A stretch of DNA of 34,276 nucleotides, taken from an uncultured Reyranella sp. (lineage in GTDB: Bacteria > Pseudomonadota > Alphaproteobacteria > Reyranellales > Reyranellaceae). A program made the position numbers and the translations under genes. How positions within the stretch are numbered: position 1 is the stretch's first letter; each line of letters starts with the position of its first letter. A model generated the notes under the pieces. The model was not told where the DNA came from. It was given only the letters and a program-made list of their open reading frames with translations, and did no database searches. Shown one piece after another: positions 19,628 through 26,901 of this stretch. The stretch lies in contig CALFRN010000302.1 in assembly GCA_937919085.1 (NCBI GenBank), positions 1 to 34,276 on the forward strand, in the 5' to 3' direction.

Positions 19628-20359
19628 GCCGATCAGGGTAGCGCCCGAGACGACCAGCAGCACCAGGACGATGTGGCGGAACTGCGTGTCGTTGACGCGC
19701 CCATAGAGCGCGAGACCGAGGCGCGCACCGATCAGGGTCGTCGGCAGGCTGATCGCGGCCCAGACAAGAAAGGTCCTGTCGAGGAAGCCTGCGATGCCGG
19801 CCGACAAAAGAGCGAGCAGCAGGATGCTCATATTGAAGGGCTGGTTGACGCCGCGCTGCTCGTCCTTGCCGAAGCCGCGGAGTTGCGCCCAGATCGCCGG
19901 CGCCGGCCCGCTCAGACTTGCCATGCCGCCCATTACGCCGCCGGTGAATCCGACCGCGGCGTCGGCGGCGCGGCCGCCGCCGGTGATGACCGGCGGCCGG
20001 CGCACGAAGGCCATCCAGGCACTGTAGAGAACCAGCAAGACTCCGACGCCAATCTTCAGCGGATCCGGTCGCACATGCTCGAGGAGCATCGTGCCGACCG
20101 GAATGCCAACAATGCCGGCGGTGAGCATCGGCCAAAGGCGGGGCCAGCGGACGCCACTCCAGATCCGGGGCAGGGACTGGACATGGCCGGCCACGCCGCA
20201 CAGTGCGGTCAGGGGGGCCGCGGTCAGCGGCGACATCGCCTGCAGCCAGAAACCAAGGGCGACCAGCGCATAGCCGGTGCCGCTCAACCCGTTGACGAAG
20301 CCTGCGGCCAGGGCCCCAGCGGCGACGATTGCGATGTCGCCCGAGGGCGGCAATTCCAC
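19613..20359 (-). CDS. TSUP (TauE/SafE) family permease
   Basis: The 248-residue product is a hydrophobic protein with about eight membrane segments in two related halves: GFVNGLSGTGYALVALGFWL and TGGVMGGMASLSGPAPAIWA carry the repeated glycine-rich TSUP motif. Family members export sulfite, sulfoacetate or other organosulfur/organic anions; the substrate is not defined here. I choose GTG 20357-20359 (VELPPSGDIAIVAAG), five bases after the gcdH stop. A longer open frame in this register runs back to 21160, but that part is antiparallel noise over gcdH. Likely cotranscribed with gcdH. Confidence 0.88.
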   Translation of the reverse strand: MELPPSGDIAIVAAGALAAGFVNGLSGTGYALVALGFWLQAMSPLTAAPLTALCGVAGHVQSLPRIWSGVRWPRLWPMLTAGIVGIPVGTMLLEHVRPDPLKIGVGVLLVLYSAWMAFVRRPPVITGGGRAADAAVGFTGGVMGGMASLSGPAPAIWAQLRGFGKDEQRGVNQPFNMSILLLALLSAGIAGFLDRTFLVWAAISLPTTLIGARLGLALYGRVNDTQFRHIVLVLLVVSGATLIGSSLR

Positions 20360-20364
20360 GCCGG

Positions 20365-21600
20365 TCAGGCCCCGCTGGAGAAGGCCTGAATTCCGGTCAT
20401 TGCCCGGCCGAGGATCAGCGCGTGCACATCGTGGGTGCCTTCGTAGGTGTTCACCGCCTCGAGATTCATGACGTGGCGGATCACATGATATTCGTCCGAC
20501 ACACCATTGCCGCCGTGCATGTCGCGGGCGACGCGCGCGATGTCGAGCGCCTTGCCGCAGTTGTTGCGCTTGATCAGCGAGATCATCTCCGGCTGGGCGT
20601 GGCCGGCATCCTTCAAGCGACCGACGCGCATGCAGGCCTGGAGGCCCAGTGCAATCTCGGTCTGCATGTCGGCGAGCTTCTTCTGGATGAGCTGGTTGGC
20701 GGCCAGTGGCCGGCCGAACTGCTTGCGATCGAGGGTGTAGTTCCGCGCCTGCTTCCAGCAGAATTCGGCCGCGCCCATGGCGCCCCAGGCGATGCCGTAA
20801 CGGGCGTTGTTGAGGCAGCCGAACGGACCGCCAAGGCCGGCGACGTTGGGTAGCATATTTTCGGTAGGCACCATCACCTCCTCCATCATGATGCCGCCGG
20901 TCACCGAGGCACGCAGGCTGAACTTGCCCTCGATCTTGGGCGTCTCGAGGCCCTTCATGCCGCGCTCGAGGATGAAGCCGCGGATCGCGCCGCCGTCGAG
21001 CTTGGCCCAGATCACCAGAACGTCGGCGATCGGCGAGTTGGTGATCCACATCTTGGAGCCCGAGACTTTGTAACCGCCGGGGACCGTGACGGCGCGGGTC
21101 TTCATGCCGCCGGGATCGGAGCCATGGTCGGGCTCTGTGAGACCGAAGCAGCCGACCCATTCGCCCGTCGCGAGCTTCGGCAGATACTTCATGCGCTGTT
21201 CTTCGGTGCCGTAGGCGTAGATCGGATGCATGACCAGAGAGGATTGGACGCTCATCGCCGAGCGGTAGCCCGAATCGACGCGCTCCACTTCACGGGCGAC
21301 CAGGCCGTATGTCGTGTAGTTGGCGCCGGCGCAGCCGTATTTTTCCGGCAGGGTGGAGCCCAGCAGGCCGAGCGCTCCCATCTCGTTCATGATCTCGCGG
21401 TGGAACTTCTCGTGCCGGTTGGCTTCCAGCACGCGAGTCATCAACTTGTCCTGACAGTAGTCGCGCGCGGCATCGCGGATCGCGACTTCCTCCTCGGTGA
21501 GCTGGTCATCGAGGAAGAACGGGTCCTCCCAGTCGAACGGCTTGGCGTCGGCGCTGATGCCTTTGGCGGCGCCCTTAAGAGGTGTTGCGGCGGGGGACAT
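20365..21600 (-). CDS. gcdH: Glutaryl-CoA dehydrogenase
   Basis: The 411-residue product matches glutaryl-CoA dehydrogenase closely: [17 protein letters not shown] near the N-terminus, [20 protein letters not shown] (substrate region), [29 protein letters not shown] and the catalytic Glu387 in [15 protein letters not shown]. It oxidatively decarboxylates glutaryl-CoA to crotonyl-CoA in lysine, tryptophan and benzoate breakdown, passing electrons to ETF. ATG 21598-21600 is chosen because AGGAGAG lies just upstream; longer in-frame sequence to 21795 has no family similarity. It starts about 138 bp from the divergent membrane-protein gene, and the TSUP permease follows. Confidence 0.95.
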   Translation of the reverse strand: MSPAATPLKGAAKGISADAKPFDWEDPFFLDDQLTEEEVAIRDAARDYCQDKLMTRVLEANRHEKFHREIMNEMGALGLLGSTLPEKYGCAGANYTTYGLVAREVERVDSGYRSAMSVQSSLVMHPIYAYGTEEQRMKYLPKLATGEWVGCFGLTEPDHGSDPGGMKTRAVTVPGGYKVSGSKMWITNSPIADVLVIWAKLDGGAIRGFILERGMKGLETPKIEGKFSLRASVTGGIMMEEVMVPTENMLPNVAGLGGPFGCLNNARYGIAWGAMGAAEFCWKQARNYTLDRKQFGRPLAANQLIQKKLADMQTEIALGLQACMRVGRLKDAGHAQPEMISLIKRNNCGKALDIARVARDMHGGNGVSDEYHVIRHVMNLEAVNTYEGTHDVHALILGRAMTGIQAFSSGA

Positions 21601-21738
21601 GATCTCTCCTGGCTGTCTGCGTCGGGTCTTATCAGGGACCGCCAGGGTCGCCAACCCGGGCCGTTTCGATCCGCGACTACGTTTCCCGAAGTCGAAGGGA
21701 GTGCGGTATGGTAGTATAGATGCGACCGGGGAGAGGAT

Positions 21739-22179
21739 ATGCGTACCGTCATCGCGGGATTTATCGCAGGGTTTCTTGGCATTCTGGTGTTTCACCAGCT
21801 CGGTTTTTTCATCGCTAACGAGCTTGGCCTTCTCAAGGTGCCGCTCTACAGCCAGAGACCAGTGGCGCCATTTGGCGTTCCGGCGATCCTTTCTTCCGCT
21901 TTCTGAGGCGGTCTGTGGGGAATTGTCGGTTCTTATGTCGCGCCCCGGGTGCCGTCGGCGGTGGATGGTCCCTGGGGCTGGATTCTGTTCGCAGGCGTGT
22001 TGGTCACGCTCGTCAACTGGTTTGTCGTGCTGCCGATCAAGGGTGCGCCGATCGGCGGCGGATTCCGTATGCCGGGCGTCGTGGTTGTACCGCTGGTCTA
22101 TGCCTTCTGGGGTTTTGGCATGTGGATGATCTTCGGCCTGGTGCGGCGCGCGCTGGGCGGCAAGAAGTGGAACGGCTAG
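21739..22179 (+). pseudogene. Polytopic membrane protein gene with an in-frame TGA
   Basis: Starting at ATG 21739 behind GGGGAGAGG, the frame encodes 55 residues ([20 protein letters not shown], then VPAILSSAF), meets TGA at 21904-21906, and continues in the same frame without a shift for 91 residues ([46 protein letters not shown]) to TAG at 22177-22179. The two halves together form one protein of about 146 residues with three or four membrane helices. The context AF-stop-GGLWG, similar to its own later AFWGFGMW, suggests the lost residue is Trp, so a single TGG-to-TGA change or a sequencing error. No hairpin follows, and a membrane Trp position does not fit selenocysteine. Confidence 0.75.
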
Positions 22180-22230
22180 AAGCCATACACGCTGATCGTC
22201 GATGCGGTGGCTGAAGACCTGAGGGCGGAA

Positions 22231-23202
22231 CTACAGGGCTCGCGTCACCATCTGCGAGCCGCCGCCCCAGATCGGCAGGTAGCTCATCTTGACACCCGCG
22301 CCACCGGTCAGGATGGGATGGATGGCGTCGGGTGCGCGCGCGACGCCGTCGCCCTCCTCGAACAGGTAGCGCTGGATGCGCGCCAGATCCCAGCCGTTGT
22401 GGCGGAAGATCTTCTCTGCCATCTCGGGCGGCAGCAGGAACACCTGCTCGCCACGTTCGTTCCGGCGGCTCATGCTTGACATCACGATTGCCGCCCGCAT
22501 CGCCGTGGCGATGGGCGACAGGATCGCCTCCGGCGTCGCGCCTTCGCCGTCGCCGGGCAGGATTTCCGCGGTGCCGGAGATGCCCATCACGGTAACGGCG
22601 TCGGCGTCGGCCGCCAAGCCGCGGCGGGCGGTCAGGGTCGGGAAGGGGCCACCGCTCCGTTCGGCGAAGCAGAAGGTGTACTTGCCGGGTTGGCCCATGG
22701 TCGCCATGTCGCCGACTTCGGGGCGCGCGCCGCCGATATTGCGGATCGTGAGCTGCAGCGCCCGGCCGATGCTGGCGTTCGCGCGGCTACCGGGACCAAG
22801 ACAATTGGTGCCAGCATTGATGCCGAGACTGCGCGCGATCGGCCCATGGACGCAGAGGGCGACGCAGGCGGTGCCGGTCGTGGTCGCGATCCCGAGCAGG
22901 TTGAAGTCGGCGTCGAGCGTGGCCTTGGCCGCCGCTACCACCACGCGCAGCTCAGCGGGCCGGCAGCCGGCGATCACGCATTGGTAGGCGATGGCTTCCG
23001 GACTGAGATCACCGAACAACGGCGGCATGGCCCCGAGGGAATCGGCGCGTGCCGCGACTCCCGCGACCATTGCCTCCAGGCGACGGCCCGTAGGCGGCAC
23101 CAATGGCAGGCCGTCAGAGAGGTCGGCGGCTTCAAGCGTGGCCTGGACGCTTTCCCAGACGGTTGTCTCCTCGACGACCGGCCAGCCGCACCACTCGCTC
23201 AT
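22231..23202 (-). CDS. Selenoprotein-operon protein B, four-cysteine paralog of the upstream gene
   Basis: The 323-residue product is homologous to the preceding gene product. Shared blocks are LSDGLPLVPPT, VIAGCRP, LGINAGTNCLGPGSRANASI and QPGKYTFCFAE, in the same order and spacing. Four cysteines line up between the two proteins: Cys80, Cys113, Cys134 and Cys178 here. I know no assigned reaction for the family, and no signal peptide or membrane helix is seen. ATG 23200-23202 overlaps the upstream stop as ATGA. It is the last gene of the selenoprotein operon. The conserved cysteines suggest a redox or metal-binding role linked to the UGSC selenoprotein, which is inference. Confidence 0.85.
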   Translation of the reverse strand: MSEWCGWPVVEETTVWESVQATLEAADLSDGLPLVPPTGRRLEAMVAGVAARADSLGAMPPLFGDLSPEAIAYQCVIAGCRPAELRVVVAAAKATLDADFNLLGIATTTGTACVALCVHGPIARSLGINAGTNCLGPGSRANASIGRALQLTIRNIGGARPEVGDMATMGQPGKYTFCFAERSGGPFPTLTARRGLAADADAVTVMGISGTAEILPGDGEGATPEAILSPIATAMRAAIVMSSMSRRNERGEQVFLLPPEMAEKIFRHNGWDLARIQRYLFEEGDGVARAPDAIHPILTGGAGVKMSYLPIWGGGSQMVTRAL

Positions 23203-24236
23203 GAAGCGATGCGCACGCAGGCGACAGTCGTGCCGCCGAACGAGGGGATGAAGGCGGAGTGCTTGCCCGGACCACCGGCCACCGTGATGTGGATGTCCTC
23301 TGGCGTCGGCGCGATCGTAAACCAGTCGCCATCGGGCTTGTGGCCCGTGGTGATGTAGGTTTGCTGGTTCTCCTCCGAAATTCGCGAGGCGTGCACCCGC
23401 GAACGGGTGAACAGTTCCGCACGGATGCTCTCGATGGAAAAGCCGTCGCGCTTCAGAGTCGCGGCATGCTCCGGGCCGATGACGATGAATAGCGGGCCCT
23501 TGCCGTAGATAGTGTTGGCGCCGGGCGTCGCCATACCGCCGGCGAATGTCGTGAGCAGGCCGACGCCGCTCGTGCTGCCGTGGTCATTGAGGTTATGCGG
23601 GCCCTCGCCGGACATGACCGTCACCACGCTGTCGGTCGGCGCGAAGCCCCGCTGCACATGGTAAGGCGTCCAGGGATTCTCTTCCTCGTTCTCGCCGAAG
23701 CAGAAGGTGAACTTGGCAGGGTTTCCCTGGGTCGAGCGGTCCATCTCGCCGGGCTTGGCGCCGGCGACATTGATCAGCATCAGTCCCAACGCACGGCCGA
23801 TGGTGGCGTTGGCGCGCCAGCCCTGGCCGAAACAGTTCGAGCCACAGTTGACGCCGAGTTCCTTGCGGGCGGGGCCGCTGATCATGACCATCGGTGCGCA
23901 GGAATGCGTGGTGGCCAACGTGCCGTGCAGATTGAAGGCAGGGTCGAGAACGCCGCGCATTGCCGCCGTCACGGCCGGGAAATACTCCGGCTTGCAGCCA
24001 GCCATCACGGCGTTGGCCGCAAGGCTCTGCAGGGTCGGCACCACCTGGCGGGGCGGCACCGGCGAGAAGGGCCGGTTGTCGCCACGTACCCGCTCGACGA
24101 ACTTCGCGACCTTTTCCTCGGTCGGGACAAAGAGCGGCATGCCGTCGCTCCAGCCTTGCTCCGTGGCGTACTCGTTGAACGCCTCGACATCGAGATCGCC
24201 GATCTCGATGACTTCCTGCTCGGTCGTGTCCTTCAT
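23199..24236 (-). CDS. Selenoprotein-operon protein A, four-cysteine family, unknown function
   Basis: The 345-residue product has WSDGMPLFVPT, VMAGCKPEYFPAVTAAMRG, TTHSCAPMVMISGP, GVNCGSNCFGQGWRANATIG and GNPAKFTFCFGENEEE. Cys81, Cys113, Cys135 and Cys179 align with cysteines of the next gene product; Cys131 (NCGSNC) is extra here. It appears cytoplasmic. The ATG at 24234-24236 shares its A with the selenoprotein stop (TGATG), so its translation is directly coupled to ribosomes that read through the selenocysteine codon. If the UGA is not decoded, those ribosomes never reach this start. I cannot name the reaction. Confidence 0.87.
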   Translation of the reverse strand: MKDTTEQEVIEIGDLDVEAFNEYATEQGWSDGMPLFVPTEEKVAKFVERVRGDNRPFSPVPPRQVVPTLQSLAANAVMAGCKPEYFPAVTAAMRGVLDPAFNLHGTLATTHSCAPMVMISGPARKELGVNCGSNCFGQGWRANATIGRALGLMLINVAGAKPGEMDRSTQGNPAKFTFCFGENEEENPWTPYHVQRGFAPTDSVVTVMSGEGPHNLNDHGSTSGVGLLTTFAGGMATPGANTIYGKGPLFIVIGPEHAATLKRDGFSIESIRAELFTRSRVHASRISEENQQTYITTGHKPDGDWFTIAPTPEDIHITVAGGPGKHSAFIPSFGGTTVACVRIAS

Positions 24237-24751
24237 CAGCGGGTCGCCTCAGCCAGTTCCTTGGTTGCCGTCGCGATACGCTCGGCCAGTTCGTCGGCAT
24301 TGAGGCCGCCGATCGGATGCTTCACCACGATCAGCCGTGGCGTCACCTTGCGGGCTTTGGCCTGCGCCAACACCAGCGGCTTGAAGGTCTCGGTGGCAAT
24401 GACGAAGGCCGTGATGCCGCGCTTCTCGAGTTCGATGCTGTCGTGGAAACTCCACGATGAACAGCTTCCTCAATCCGCTATGGCGAGTAGGGCTCCCCGG
24501 TAGTTGGCCGCGACTTTCTCGATCAGATCCTTGGAGGCACCCTGGCTGGCGCTGTTCTTGGCCACGAAGTCGATGTTGTCGACCGACCGGAAGGCACCCA
24601 GCTTGGTCCTGATGCCGTCGAGCAATTCACGTGCGTTGGGCTTGGAATTGGAAAACAGAGCGATGGCGTCGGTCTTCCAGTTGACCGGCTTCAGTGCCAC
24701 GGCCTCGCCGGCTGCGGCCGACAGGCCGAATGTGGGATTGACGATGCGCAT
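24236..24751 (-). CDS. UGSC-family selenoprotein (in-frame TGA = selenocysteine)
   Basis: The apparent ORF from ATG 24751 stops after 93 codons at TGA 24470-24472. Read through, the frame continues GSCSSWSFHDSIELEKRGIT, then TAFVIATETFKPL and LIVVKHPIGGLNADEL, to a second TGA at 24236-24238, giving 171 residues with selenocysteine 94 in U-G-S-C. The UGSC motif, the downstream W-S-x-H-D and E-x-E-K-R-G-I blocks and the late HP-x-GG are the hallmarks I know for the UGSC (seleno)protein family. The N-terminal half (LFSNSKPNARELLDGI) also fits. Codon use stays GC-rich after the TGA except within the hairpin, where unusual codons (tgt, tca, agt) appear. AGGAGG lies just before the start, 15 bp after the reductase stop. 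It is likely a redox protein with a Sec-Cys pair. SelA, SelB, SelD and tRNA-Sec must be elsewhere. Confidence 0.9.
24437..24465 (-). promoter_or_regulatory. Bacterial SECIS element directly after the selenocysteine codon
   Basis: In the mRNA, beginning 4 nt after the UGA, GCUGU pairs with ACAGC and, inside it, CGUGG pairs with CCACG. A four-base bulge UCAU sits on the 5' side and the apical loop is AGUUU (or GUU if A-U closes). Counting the U of UGA as 1, the loop G and U fall at 23 and 24, the positions I recall as critical in the E. coli fdhF SECIS. It should bind SelB carrying selenocysteyl-tRNA. Confidence 0.85.
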
Positions 24752-24766
24752 GGTGCTTGATCCTCC

Positions 24767-25648
24767 TCAATTCGCTTTGTTCAGAGCCGCTACTACGGCC
24801 TTGGCCGCGCGCCGACCGTCACCGATGGCGTCGACCAGGTATTGACGTCCGCTGGCACGAACGTCGCCCGCGGCAAAGACCGCTGGCGCCGAAGTGCGGC
24901 CATCCACATCCACCACGATATGCCCGGCAGCGTCGCGCGCAAGCGATTCCGGCAGAAATTCCGCCGCGGGAGACTGGCCGATGTAGACGAAGACCGCGCT
25001 GGCCGGAACGGTGTTTCGCGCACCTTCGGATTCGATCACCACCGACTCCAGGCCGTTGTCGCCCTCGAGCTCAACGATCTGGCCATCGATGAAGGCGATG
25101 TCCTCCGGGTCGGCCGCATCGGCAGGCGCCGGACCGATCACGGTGACCTCGCTGGCAAGGCCGACCAGTTCCCTTGCTTCATGGGTAGCCCATCCCGAGG
25201 CGCCAGCCACGATGACCGGCAGCCCGGCGTAGAGCGGTCCGTCACAGGCCGCGCAGTGGGAGAGGCCGCGGCCTTCGAATTGATCTTCATTGGGAACGCC
25301 GAGCCGGCCTTTGTTGAGGCCGGTTGCAATCACGACGGCGCGTCCGGTGTGGAGCTCACCCTCGGCGGTCTCGACCGTCCAGGGGCCGTCGCCAGACAGT
25401 TTCACAACCTCGCCATAGCCGACCTCGACGCCGGCTATGGCGGCATCGTCGGTCATGAGGGCGGCCGTCTGCGTGCCGGTGAACACGTCGTCGACCTCGT
25501 GCAGTTCGCCGAGATTTATCAACTGTCCGCCTGGCGCCAGCTTGTCCAGGCACAGGCATTTGAGGCCGGCGCGGGCGGCTTCGGTGGCGGCGGTCAGGCC
25601 GGCGGGGCCGGCACCGACGACGATAAGGTCGAAAGTGGGTGTTTTCAT
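24767..25648 (-). CDS. Thioredoxin-reductase-like flavoprotein
   Basis: The 293-residue product has the FAD-binding GAGPAG (12-17), PGGQLINL, ATGLNKGRLGVP, the redox pair CAAC (Cys132, Cys135) in SHCAACDGPLY, and the second FAD motif GDVRA near 261. This is the low-molecular-weight thioredoxin reductase layout. The pyridine-nucleotide region is unusual: GASGWATHEA replaces the common GGGNSA-type motif, and the HRR motif that binds the NADPH phosphate is replaced by GPAPAD. The electron donor may not be NADPH. It is the first gene of the selenoprotein operon, so it probably reduces the UGSC protein or its partners. Its start faces the PadR gene across 78 bp. Confidence 0.92.
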   Translation of the reverse strand: MKTPTFDLIVVGAGPAGLTAATEAARAGLKCLCLDKLAPGGQLINLGELHEVDDVFTGTQTAALMTDDAAIAGVEVGYGEVVKLSGDGPWTVETAEGELHTGRAVVIATGLNKGRLGVPNEDQFEGRGLSHCAACDGPLYAGLPVIVAGASGWATHEARELVGLASEVTVIGPAPADAADPEDIAFIDGQIVELEGDNGLESVVIESEGARNTVPASAVFVYIGQSPAAEFLPESLARDAAGHIVVDVDGRTSAPAVFAAGDVRASGRQYLVDAIGDGRRAAKAVVAALNKAN

Positions 25649-25707
25649 CCCGGCACTAATCGTGATTCAAGGCCCTAAACGCAAGCGACTTGACTCCCGG
25701 AAGATAT

Positions 25708-25728
25708 ATACCTAGCTACACTAGGTAT
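25708..25728. promoter_or_regulatory. Palindromic operator between PadR and the selenoprotein operon
   Basis: ATACCTAG at 25708-25715 and CTAGGTAT at 25721-25728 form a perfect 8-bp inverted repeat with a 5-bp spacer. It overlaps the PadR start codon (25727) and lies in the divergent promoter region. A TTGACT at 25690-25695 could be a -35 for padR. Position and symmetry fit autoregulation by PadR plus control of the divergent operon. Confidence 0.7.
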
Positions 25729-26065
25729 GGAAGCCGAAATGCTCAAGGGGCACCTCGATGCCATCGTCCTTGCCGCTTTGGAGGCGGAGCCGGCTCACGG
25801 CTACGGCATCATTGCCACCATCAAGCAGGGCAGTGGCAACACCTTCGACCTGCCGGAAGGGACCGTCTACCCGGCTCTGCATCGTCTCGAGGAGGCGGGG
25901 CTTCTTTCCAGCGCGTGGACGACACCGCAAGGCGGCCGGCGACGGCGCATGTATTCGCTTACCCGGGCTGGATCCGCCGCCCTGGCTAGCCGCCGCGATG
26001 CGTGGGGACGCTTCTCGCAGGCCGTCGACTCGCTGTTGAGGGGAAGCCGCACATGGCCGGCGTGA
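25727..26065 (+). CDS. PadR family transcriptional regulator
   Basis: The 112-residue product has the PadR winged helix: MLKGHLDAIVLAALEAEPAH at the N-terminus, HGYGIIATIKQ (helix 2), LPEGTVYPALHRLEEAGLLS (recognition helix) and a wing with GGRRRRMYSLTRAG. PadR proteins usually repress a divergent or adjacent operon and release it on ligand binding. Two starts are possible: ATG 25727, which lies inside the operator with no ribosome site (possibly leaderless), and ATG 25739, which has GGAAG 5 bases upstream. Downstream it overlaps the broken membrane-protein gene, a common PadR partnership. Confidence 0.92.
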   Translation: MEAEMLKGHLDAIVLAALEAEPAHGYGIIATIKQGSGNTFDLPEGTVYPALHRLEEAGLLSSAWTTPQGGRRRRMYSLTRAGSAALASRRDAWGRFSQAVDSLLRGSRTWPA

Positions 26066-26668
26066 TCCAGGATTACATTGCCGACTTGTGACGAGACCTG
26101 GACTTCGATCCGGTACTCGCCCGGCGTCTTGTTGAAGAAGTTGAGGGGCATCTCCGGGGCAGCCGAAGCCGACCAGGCATGGCCGTCTGCGGCGTCCGAA
26201 ATCCGGGCAGTTGCCCGTTTTGGTTTGGCGCGCGAGATCGCGGCACAGTTCGCAGCCGACGCCATCGACCGTCAGACCAAGCGGACCTGGATCGTGCTGG
26301 CCGCAACCGTTGCCGTCACCTTTGTGGCGATGCGCCTCCGAATCATATGGCTCGACGATCTCGGCAACGCGATGTCGGCGCTGGCGCCACTTGTCGATCG
26401 CTACGCGTTCGTCGCGGCGCTCGCGGCAGGCGTCATTGGCTGGTGCGCCTTCCGCCACTCGTGGGTTGCCTTGTCCGTCTGCCTCGGCGGACTCATGGCG
26501 TCGATCTCAGCAGGCATTGTGCGGGCTGGACTGTTTGTCGAAGGCGCGCCGCTTCATATGCTGGCTGCGGCGGCTGGCGAGGTTGCCCTGCTCGGGCTGT
26601 TTTCAGGGCACCTCTTCGACCTGCAAAGGCGTGTCCGACAGATGGCGGCCTTGAGGAGGACAGGATGA
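26053..26668 (+). pseudogene. PadR-associated membrane protein, broken by TGA and frameshift
   Basis: From ATG 26053, overlapping the padR end by 13 bp, the frame reads MAGVIQDYIADL, TGA (26089-26091), then RDLDFDPVLARRLVEEVEGH, a typical N-terminal region of proteins coupled to PadR regulators. At about 26153-26158, a run of four G, similarity switches to the next frame (AAEADQAWPSAASEIRAVAR, then about four membrane helices such as RTWIVLAATVAVTFVAM and ALAAGVIGWCAF) to TGA 26668. Two lesions (a nonsense codon and a shift of one base extra or two missing) make this a pseudogene unless both are sequence errors. A short TTG-initiated ORF at 26078 covers the second part but starts in a wrong-looking frame. 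Confidence 0.75.
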
Positions 26669-26901
26669 CGGCCACGTCGTTCGACAGCTCCGCGGCGTGG
26701 CTCGGTCCGCGCCAGTGGCGGCTGCTGCATCTCATTGGCGGCTGGTACATTTGGATAAGCCTTGCCATCGCTGTCGGTAAGCGTGTGCCGCTCGACAGCT
26801 TCTACTGGCCAATGGCGGCCCTCGTGCTGGCTGTCGCCGTGGTGCGACTGGTCGCCATGTTCCGGCGCAACGCTCGGCGCGCCGCGATTAGCGTCTCTTG
26901 A
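26665..26901 (+). CDS. Small two-helix membrane protein of the PadR cluster
   Basis: The 78-residue product starts at ATG 26665, overlapping the previous stop as ATGA, with GAGGAGGACAGG just upstream. It has two hydrophobic stretches (LLHLIGGWYIWISLAIAVG and WPMAALVLAVAVVRLVAMF) and a basic C-terminus (RRNARRAA). I recognise no named family. Position suggests it is the last gene of the padR unit and may form a complex with the preceding four-helix protein, which now appears broken. Confidence 0.72.
   Translation: MTATSFDSSAAWLGPRQWRLLHLIGGWYIWISLAIAVGKRVPLDSFYWPMAALVLAVAVVRLVAMFRRNARRAAISVS

Noticed and set aside
20360-21160. N-terminal extension of the TSUP permease frame through gcdH
   Set aside because: The extension is Arg-rich with no membrane or transporter character and overlaps gcdH completely; the permease-like sequence begins only at 20359.
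21904-21906. TGA at 21904 as a second selenocysteine codon
   Set aside because: The lost residue looks like Trp in a membrane helix context, no cysteine partner is near, and I find no stable hairpin with a G-containing loop at the right distance.
24249-24473. Separate 74-codon minus-strand ORF starting near 24473
   Set aside because: It is in a different frame over the selenoprotein tail, encodes Arg/His-rich noise and is explained by readthrough of the true frame.
26089-26091. TGA at 26089 as a selenocysteine codon
   Set aside because: A frameshift follows some 65 bases later, the only short stem downstream (CUGGA/UCCGG) has no G at the start of its loop, and the protein is a PadR-coupled membrane protein with no redox motif.
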